17,158 nucleotides of DNA. It comes from an uncultured Fusibacter sp. (GTDB lineage Bacteria; Bacillota; Clostridia; Peptostreptococcales; Acidaminobacteraceae). The stretch spans positions 1 through 17,158 of the forward strand of contig CALFXQ010000153.1 in NCBI GenBank assembly GCA_937958285.1, read 5' to 3'. Positions 8,375 through 16,300 of the stretch are shown here, piece by piece (within the stretch, counting starts at the first letter, position 1; the number at the start of each line of letters is the position of its first letter). The notes beneath the pieces are model-generated. The model did no database searches, was not told the DNA's origin, and was given only the letters and a program-made list of their open reading frames with translations. The position numbers and the translations under genes were made by a program.

Positions 8375-9169
8375 TTATTTTGGGGTTAGGACGGTGAGAT
8401 GCGGATATGGAATTTCTATACCATGTTCTGAAAAAGTGGCTTTAATAGACTCGGTTAATGTGTATTGTACAGGCCAGTAATGTTCTGAAGCAACCCAAAA
8501 ACGCAAGGTGAGATTGATGCCATTTGGACCATTGCCAGTAGCTACGAGCAAGGGGCTTGGGTCTGTGAGTATTGCATCATTTTGATCACAAAGCTCTAGT
8601 AAAAGTGTCCGCACTTGGTTAAGGTCTGTGCGAAAAGTAACAGTAATGGGCATGTCTAAGCGCCGCGTGTCTTTTATACTATAGTTGAGGATAGTGCCAT
8701 TAAATAGCATGCTATTTGGAATTATGGCCACCTTGTTGTCGCTAGTTACGAGGGTTGTATTGAAGATTTGAACACCTTCTACAGTGCCGGCAAAGCCTGC
8801 AGCCTCAATAAAATCGCCAGATCTAAAGGGGCGTAGGGTAAGGAGCATCACGCCACTGGCGAAGTTGCTGAGTGTGCCTTGAAAGGCGAGGCCAATTGCT
8901 AAACTTGCAGCTCCAATAACTGCGACTATGCTAGTTGTTTCTATGCCGATTTTTTGGATGACTGCTATGAGCAGTAGACCCTTTAAGCCCATAACGATTA
9001 GACCATTTAGAAAGGGTTTAAGTGTCTCTTCGAGGGGCATTTTTCCAAGCGCTTTTGGGAGTCTTCTCTTAAACCAGTTTATAGCACTCCAACCGACTAA
9101 AAAGATAATCAAGGCATAGGTTGCATTGATAAGATTGAATCTATCGAGTAATGAAATCATTTTATCCAT
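8375..9169 (-). CDS. mscS: MscS-family small-conductance mechanosensitive channel
   Basis: A 264-residue channel of the short MscS type (E. coli MscS has 286 residues). It has three membrane segments (about 15-32, 52-73 and 78-110). The third is the pore helix, with the Gly/Ala-rich pattern VIGAASLAIGLAFQGTLSNF followed by ASGVMLLTLRPFRSGDFI, the most conserved block of the family. The cytoplasmic beta domain contains VEGVQIFNTTLVTSDN and IIPNSML, also diagnostic. The C-terminal part is an alpha/beta domain ending in EIPYPHLTVLTP. The channel forms a heptamer in the inner membrane and opens under membrane tension to release solutes after hypo-osmotic shock. ATG 9169 is preceded by AGGAGG (9175-9180 on the minus strand). 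No key residue is missing. It is transcribed divergently from the SLH gene and probably with the DUF4250 gene. Confidence 0.95.
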   Translation of the reverse strand: MDKMISLLDRFNLINATYALIIFLVGWSAINWFKRRLPKALGKMPLEETLKPFLNGLIVMGLKGLLLIAVIQKIGIETTSIVAVIGAASLAIGLAFQGTLSNFASGVMLLTLRPFRSGDFIEAAGFAGTVEGVQIFNTTLVTSDNKVAIIPNSMLFNGTILNYSIKDTRRLDMPITVTFRTDLNQVRTLLLELCDQNDAILTDPSPLLVATGNGPNGINLTLRFWVASEHYWPVQYTLTESIKATFSEHGIEIPYPHLTVLTPK

Positions 9170-9187
9170 ATGGGCCTCCTAATAGAA

Positions 9188-9216
9188 AGCTTACCTGAGT
9201 TTGTAAGTTGGGTCAA
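9188..9216 (-). promoter_or_regulatory. Predicted sigma-A-type promoter for mscS
   Basis: On the minus strand TTGACC (9211-9216) matches five of six -35 bases. TAAGCT (9188-9193) is a weaker -10, with an ideal 17-base spacer. The -10 lies 18 bases ahead of the mscS ATG, leaving a very short leader that still includes the AGGAGG site. Confidence 0.5.
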
Positions 9217-9253
9217 TGGCAGATTGTCGCTAAAGAGTAATACGAATTTAAAA

Positions 9254-9281
9254 GACCTTTAAGGGTAGAATGGGGTATAAT
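9254..9281 (+). promoter_or_regulatory. Candidate promoter for the SLH/IPT surface-protein operon
   Basis: A perfect -10 hexamer TATAAT lies at 9276-9281. The best -35 at workable spacing is poor: GACCTT (9254-9259), 16-base spacer. The hexamer is embedded in three tandem 10-base units (9263-9292). The leader to the chosen start codon at 9350 would be about 60 bases. A weak -35 with a perfect -10 may mean an activator is needed; this is inference. Confidence 0.45.
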
Positions 9282-9292
9282 AAGGTAAAATG
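9263..9292 (+). repeat. Three tandem 10-base units in the divergent promoter region
   Basis: GGGTAGAATG (9263-9272), GGGTATAATA (9273-9282) and AGGTAAAATG (9283-9292) follow each other without gaps. Seven of ten positions are the same in all three. The period is close to one helical turn, and each unit contains a -10-like hexamer (TAGAAT, TATAAT, TAAAAT). Confidence 0.7.
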
Positions 9293-9349
9293 GAGTGTTG
9301 TTTTTGACGATATATGTATAGCGACGAAAAAAAGATATGGGGTCTATCG

Positions 9350-10372
9350 ATGAAAAAGATAAATGTCTCAATCGCTTCTCTTGTGCTCGTTGTTGTAATG
9401 GTCTTTCAGGTTACGTGGGCGGAGCCTTCACTTTGGGCAAAGCGCTCGGTAGTTCAACTCGAAATTCTGGGTATCCTCTCTGGGGCCTTGGCAGAAGACA
9501 GCCTAATGAAGCAACCGATTAACCGTGAAACCTTTGCAGAATTGGCCGTAAAACTATACCTATTTTCCACCGGGTTAGCATTTGAGAGCTTATCGAAGGT
9601 GCACGATTTTAAAGATACAACAAATCCCTATGTGGGTGCGGCGTTTCGTTTGGGCATTATCAAGGGCTTCTCAGAAACTCAGTTTAGCCCTAAGGCTCCT
9701 GTAACGCGCGAGCAAATTGCAGCGATGCTACACCGTGAAGTTGTACTTCTGGGTCTTGCGACAACACATAAAGCGGGTACACCTTTTGCAGATGCAAGTA
9801 AGATTTCTGCATATGCGCGTCAAAGCATCGCGTTTGCCCAATACCATCAGTTGATTCAAGGTGTTTCAGGCAACCGGTTCGATCCCCAAGGCAAGGCAAC
9901 TCGAGAACAAGTATACAAGATAGCAGAGGGAATCGTCACAAAATTCGGATTGGGAATTTCCACATATCCTGCTTTTACTAGCACTTTAGGTGTTTACAAA
10001 GTGCCAAAGAGCCAGTCCACACAGCTCGTGCTAAGCGAAGCTCAAGACCGTGGCATCAGTTTGAGAATCCAGTCTGGACCTGTTCAATCTGGAGTGGCAA
10101 TTCAGGGAACAACAACCACAAATCGCCCCAATATGGAAATTGAACGGCAATGGATGGAGATTTTCGATATTTTATCTCCTCAGTGGGGATATCAGACTTC
10201 TCGTAAAGTGGTTCTAGATCTAAAAGAACAATGGCTTGGTGGCGAGATGCGCTATGCAGGTCCTAGGGTTATTTATATTACAAAAGATGGAGTAGCCACC
10301 TCAGACAAGCCGGTAGGTGCTTCGATACAACTGGCATATAATGGCGCTGTAACGGTTACTGTCTACAAATAG
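9350..10372 (+). CDS. Secreted three-repeat SLH-domain protein with unknown C-terminal domain
   Basis: A 340-residue protein with a Sec signal peptide (MKK, hydrophobic core 8-19, likely cleavage after TWA at 24). Three S-layer homology repeats follow at about 29-70, 87-128 and 146-198. Their TRAE-type motifs read NRET (58-61), TREQ (119-122) and TREQ (184-187). The second and third repeats have the usual F-x-D openings and IIKGFSETQFSPKAPVTRE-type cores. Three SLH repeats normally bind pyruvylated secondary cell-wall polymer, so this protein probably sits on the wall. Residues 203-340 form a beta-rich domain I do not recognise. There are no cysteines. ATG 9350 is chosen over an in-frame ATG 36 bases upstream because it starts a proper signal peptide and has GGGG 7 bases before it. 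It is the first gene of a pair with the giant IPT protein, whose ribosome site overlaps its stop codon. Confidence 0.9.
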   Translation: MKKINVSIASLVLVVVMVFQVTWAEPSLWAKRSVVQLEILGILSGALAEDSLMKQPINRETFAELAVKLYLFSTGLAFESLSKVHDFKDTTNPYVGAAFRLGIIKGFSETQFSPKAPVTREQIAAMLHREVVLLGLATTHKAGTPFADASKISAYARQSIAFAQYHQLIQGVSGNRFDPQGKATREQVYKIAEGIVTKFGLGISTYPAFTSTLGVYKVPKSQSTQLVLSEAQDRGISLRIQSGPVQSGVAIQGTTTTNRPNMEIERQWMEIFDILSPQWGYQTSRKVVLDLKEQWLGGEMRYAGPRVIYITKDGVATSDKPVGASIQLAYNGAVTVTVYK

Positions 10373-10385
10373 GAGGTGCAAATTG
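10371..10385 (+). promoter_or_regulatory. Ribosome binding site that fixes a TTG start
   Basis: AGGAGGTG (10371-10378) uses the last two bases of the SLH-gene TAG stop and lies 6 bases (from AGGAGG) before TTG 10383. The near-perfect Shine-Dalgarno, plus the signal-peptide start directly after it, makes the TTG the initiation codon. The arrangement suggests translational coupling of the two surface-protein genes. Confidence 0.8.
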
Positions 10386-13300
10386 AAAGGTAAAATTGCT
10401 TGGATTCTCTTAGTTGCAATGCTCGTCGCATTGTGGCCACCAATTTCACCCATTCCAGTTCGCGCCCTAGATGTGGGATCAGGTGCAACGGTCACTAATG
10501 TCAAGTTTATCAAACAGCATGTTGGTTATGATGTCACCGGTGGTAACGTGATTATCATTGGTACCAACTTAGAAGATATCAATGTGCTATTTGAGGTTAA
10601 AGGGGGCATACCGACAGCCCTTGGCACACTTCATCAAGATTCCAATGCGTTTTTCTTAAACTACGTCTTTAGCTTTGAAGAGGCGGATTCCTTTACAGGT
10701 CGTATCTACCTAGGGAATAAGATTATTAATCTCAATACACCAAACTTTCCCAACATCACATCGAGCAACGCGGCAATTGTCAATCAAGATCAAAACCAAG
10801 CACTGACAATTAACGGCTCTAACTTACAACTAATCGACAATGTGAATATTAAAGCAACTTATGGTCGCGGCATTCAGCAAAATCGCATTTTAGACAGTTT
10901 GGTGCCTCCAGGCCAACAAGCGACAAGCATTAACTTTCAGCCAACTGCGCCTGGGGCATTAGGTTTCCAAGATATCACGTTAAATCAAGAAATACCAGGC
11001 GATCCAGTGATAGAGGTTACTTACTACTATCAGAATGCATTTAGATTGCTAAAAAATCTAGATTTAGCCCCTGTAACCATGTATCCCAATGCGGCGAGCA
11101 GAGGAGATTTTATCACGCTCTCATCCAGTAAATTCTCTGATGCCAAAAATTATAAGGTCTACTTTTTGAACGCCACAGACAACGATTTTGCATTTTCAGA
11201 AATCAAGCGATCGCCGAGCATAGAATTGTCGCAAGACAAACAGCGCATGACCGTTCAAGTCCCAACAAGCACACAATTCGCCTTGGGGACCAAACGCGTG
11301 GTGGTCGTAGATGTGCTAAACAATGAAATCGTGGCAAGATACGACTTACCTGAGCCATTTAACTTAATCGATGCGGTGTTTAAGCCTGTAATCTCCCGCA
11401 TCAATCCAACCGAAGGTACAGATGAAGGTGCCAATATTCAGCTTATTGGCAGAAATTTAATTACGCCCAATATTCCCGAATTAGTGGCTTCAAGTGGCAA
11501 TATCACAGTGCAGTCCTCGCTACCTTCTAGTGCAGACCAAATTATGAATCTCTCCTTCAACACTACTGGCCTTACCTTTAAAGGCGTGCAAGTGACGGCA
11601 CTTACAAGAACTGTGCGCTCAATTGTCTCTAAACGGGCGTTTTTCGAAGTGGTTGGCGGAAGTGTAAGGTACTCAAAAATTGGCGCAGACGATTACTTAT
11701 ATATAAAATCCGATGTAATCGACGATGCCGCTACAGATCCGCTAAAAGATGTGGTTGTAGAGTTAGATACTGAGATTCGCACAAGTGATGGGCAGATTTT
11801 TACCTTTAGCCAAGCGGTGACAGTAATCGATGGCTTTAAGTTTATTGCCGCATCACTCCTTCCAGAAATTTCAGCTGTAACCCCTGCAAAAGTTCAAATT
11901 GATACAACATTTAAACCAAAAGAAGACACTATGTTGTCGATAACAGGCGACAAATACCTAGTAAACAAGTACACAGATGCAACAGGATTAGTTAAAACCA
12001 ATTATCCAGTTGTTTTAATACAAATCACCGATACAATTGGCGATGATAGTTATGTAGTTAAATTCGATAAAAATGATTTGACTGGCTCCCCACAAGGCAC
12101 CGTGTACGATATTAATGGCGCCATGATGAATGTCCCTGTAGATATGGTGGTTTTAGATGCGCAAAATCGCATTGTAGACGGCTCTGTGGGCAATGAAATA
12201 GGCACGAGAATTGTACTTTACTTGCCTAGAAATGCAAGTTTAGGTGCAGGGGGCAAAAAGAATATTCAAGTTATAAACCCCAAGCGCGGTTCAGATTCCC
12301 TTGGGGCTGGTCGCGTTGTTCTCGATATTATTGACTTCGTACTTGCACCCGATGCACCTGTAATAGAAACAGTGACACCGAGTATTGTGACTGCAGATTC
12401 CCAAGCTGAGATTGTGATTGTCGGTGCAAATTTTCAAGATGGCGTGAAGGTCTATATCGATGGTAAAGATGTGGGCAATGTAGTGCGCGCGATCGATCCA
12501 AAAGGCAATAATATGACCCTCACATTTAAAGCGCCTGTAGGCAGAATCACAAAAACGCAATTACAGGTATTAAATCCTCTGGGGGGCATTGCAGTTCGAG
12601 ATTTCTATTATGTTCAGTCCTTTAATCAAGATCCAAAAATCAATTTGGTTTCGCCAAATAAAGGGACGGCTAATACCCTAGTTGTTGTTTCTGGTGACAA
12701 CTTCTTTAAACCCGATGCTGCGGCAGAGACATCAGAAGGTTTAGATGCCTTTAGACTATTGGGAACGAGGTTGTATTTAGATGGCTTAGATATTAACGCC
12801 TATAACAAAGATAGTTTTGGGAACGTCGATTTTATTCCTTACACCTCGCCTGTTTCTAATTATTCCCTATTCTCCAATGAATCGGGCGCCATTAAACTCT
12901 CACCCTTTTACATCAATACTTTAATAACATCAAATGACGATGGGATTGTCTATATGTGGGCATTCGATGAGAATGGAAATCCCCAACTACACGATGGCAA
13001 TAAGATAGTGTATACCTTTAAGTATACGCCTGCAAATGGCTACCAAGCTTTTGATGGCTCGGGTACCCTTTTGGGGGCGCTCTCTCAAACGCCAACTCAA
13101 TTGACCATTGGCAGTGCCACGCCAATAACCTTAAAAGTTCGTATGGACAACAAGTTAGTTCGTCCAAGTTATACCCTTAATAAAGAATTGTTCGTCAAGT
13201 TAGCGGATTATTGGAATAGTGTCGTTTTGAAAGATGCAGTTACGGGCGATTATTACACCGTCACAGAACTGCCCGATGGGTCTGTGCGTTTAAGCAATGG

Positions 13301-16300
13301 TCAGTTTAATGTATATACCCTTAAAGCAACAGGAACAGATCTTGCGGCACCCGGAATTAAAGCTATCGATGCACTGAATCGTTCCTTTGATGTCTCGGTC
13401 AGTCAAACACAATTAACTGTCAATACAGCTACTCCCCTTCAGCTTAACTTGGAAACCGCCTACCTGTTTGACCCTACAACTAAACGCATTGTAGGTAACC
13501 GCGTAAGAGTAGAAAACAAGAATAAGCTCATCTTTTATGTACCTAACTTAATTTCGAGTACGGGGCTAAAAGATGTAAAAGTTGTGAACCCAGATACAAA
13601 ATCGGCAACATTGCCTCGCGGTTTTTACTATTACCAACTCCCTGGCACACAACCTGCGATTTCCAGTATTACCCCGAATATTGGTTCAGTCGAGGGCGGC
13701 TATATTGTGAGCATTAAGGGCAAAGACTTTAAAGATTCCTCTCAAGTATACTTTGATGGCATAGCTGTACCCGTCTCAGATAAGACGGTAAATCTACAAG
13801 GCACTGAAATTCAAGTCAAAGTCCCTAAATACCCCATAGATATTGCCCTCGTGTTTGGCGTGGGTAAGCTCACGGTCCCCGTTGTGATTGTCAATAACGA
13901 CGGTGGTACCGCCTCGCGACTTGAAGGCTTTACCTACGTTAAGCCCGCATCGCAGCCTAAGTTATCTCAAATTGTCTTAAATAAAGGCTCTACAAATGGC
14001 GGAGAAGTGGTCGAGATTATCGGTGAAGATTTCCGTTTCTTCGAGCCCTTTAGTAACTTGGGTGGTTCTGCGGGTTACGATGAAGGGGTAGACACGTTTA
14101 CAAATCTCAATAGCAACCTGGCAATCTCACCAAAATGGGATAATCTCCTTGCAAAACGCCTAGATGGCCTTGTGGACTTGTGGGAAAGAACGCCAATGCC
14201 AGGGGGCGCAAACTATTTCGGATACGATTACTACTACGCTTCTAATATTTTGCCAAAGGTTTTCTTTGGCACAGAACAAGCAAAAATTGTGGATTTCGAT
14301 ACGGATTATATCAAAGTCATCACACCGCCGAATTCGAAAGGACTTAAGGGCGTCATCGTAATGAATAACGATTCGGGTGTTTCGAATGCACTTAGTTATA
14401 CCTACGATGCATCTTCTCCTAAAATCACCTTTATCAATCCCAATCAAGGTGCGCGAACAGGTGGTGAAAAACGAGAAATTATAGGTTCTGGCTTTGCAGA
14501 GAGCACCTTGAGCGCTTATCAAAACGACAATGCAACAGAGATTGTTAGTGCTGGAAATAAAGTTGAGGCAATGGTTCAGTTTGGCGCTTTGACAAATTCC
14601 AAGGTAGCTTTGGGGCAACCCAACGACGGCCGCATTAACGCCAACAGAGCCACCGTAAATATTGAAGGTGGATTGAAGGTCATTTATGATGGCAATGCTA
14701 AAGCACTCGATGTTTCTCTAGAAGAAGGCGGCGTTATCTATCAAAGAACCTTTACCAATTACGATGGAAGAGATTTGTATGTTCCAGCGGGTATGCTCAA
14801 AAATGGTGCCAATTACTATCAACCTTTGAATTCTGATTATGCAACACCTACGGTGTATAACACAAACAACGATTATGAGTGGATACGCATCCAAATAGAC
14901 AGCGTGTCGAAGCGCGTATTTGTTACGAGAGGTTTTGCGCCGAGAGTGGATTTTGAAACAAACGGAAAAATTACACTCTATACACCATCCTATTATACAG
15001 TTGATCAAGTGCCATTGACTGTCTATAATCCAGATGGAGGCCTTGCAACCACCACCTTTAGATTTACAAATCCCGCTTCAAAACCCATCATCAACATAGT
15101 CAGCCCAATGGAAATCATACCGCCAAACTCAGTGGAAAACGACACGGCAATCGAGCAGCGGATGGTTCAGGCTACAGTAAATGGCGGCATTAGCATAGAG
15201 ATAAAAGGCCGCGATTTCAGAGATGGCGTAAAAGTCTTTTTGGGCACCAAACAAGCAGAGGTTTTAGATATTGTCAAAGACGAAATTGCCAATTTAGAAG
15301 TTATTATTGCCAAAGTGCCAGCTGGTCAAGCAAGTGAAATCGGTGTTAAACTCCCAATTATAGTTGAAAATACCGATGGTGGTATTGCCAACTCTACCGA
15401 TATCGCAAAGCTTGGACCAGATAAGCGTTTGATTTACTTCATCTATCGCAAACCGCTGAGTATCCCTACAATTAAAGAGCTTGTGCCCAATAAAACCTCT
15501 CAATTTGGTGGGAACACCGTAGAAATTAGAGGTACAGACTTTAGAGCAGGTGCAATTGTGATTATAGGCGCAATTGGCGGTGTACCAGTAACCCCTTCGA
15601 CCATCGAAGATGTGGGTCGATTTGTAAGATTTGTCGTGCCTAATAATCTCACCCCTGGTGCCAAAGATATACAGGTAGTCAACAAGGATTTTGGAACGAT
15701 TACTGCGACGGGTGCTCTAACGGTAATCTCCTATCCCATAGTAGACAATGAAATTGTAATGGCTGATAGCAAATTGCCTGTAAATGTACTACTAACAACC
15801 GGTGGTGAGCGCATTAGAATTACCGGTAAAAACTTCCAAAATGGTGCAAAAGTAATCTTTGGAGGTACCCGAGTATTACAAGTACCAGGTCAAACTGGGG
15901 AAGTTGGCTTTTATAAAGACGACAAAACCTACGTGATTCAGGGCGGGACGGCTGCGAGCAAGGTAGAGTTTGTAGATGCGAATACGATTATTGTAACCTC
16001 ACCAGAGCTATTCGAAGAAAAAATCTATACGCTGACTGTAATCAATCCCGATACCGGCGTGAGCGATCAAAATGCAAGTGTTACAGTTACCGTGCCCGTG
16101 CCATCTGCGCCATCAACCCTAAAGGCTCAAATGGTGAGCGAAGCATATATTAGACTCTATGATTTCGCTGTAGACCGCGTTAAATACTATGAAATATTTG
16201 TATATATGGGACCTAAAACATCTCAGCAGTTGACAACTAACAGCTATAGAGATTTCAAATCTATAGGCACCACACCAGAGTCCCCATATAAAGTGACGCG

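Noticed and set aside
9304..9309. TTGACG as a -35 element for the SLH gene
   Set aside because: At 16-18 bases downstream there is only an A run, with no -10-like hexamer.
9314..9349. An earlier in-frame ATG for the SLH protein
   Set aside because: It has no ribosome site and would put 12 charged residues before the signal peptide. The ATG at 9350 starts a normal MKK signal peptide.
14160..14618. A 152-codon open frame on the minus strand inside the giant gene
   Set aside because: The + strand frame continues uninterrupted with clear IPT/TIG motifs. The antisense product has irregular composition, no recognisable family, and no convincing ribosome site.
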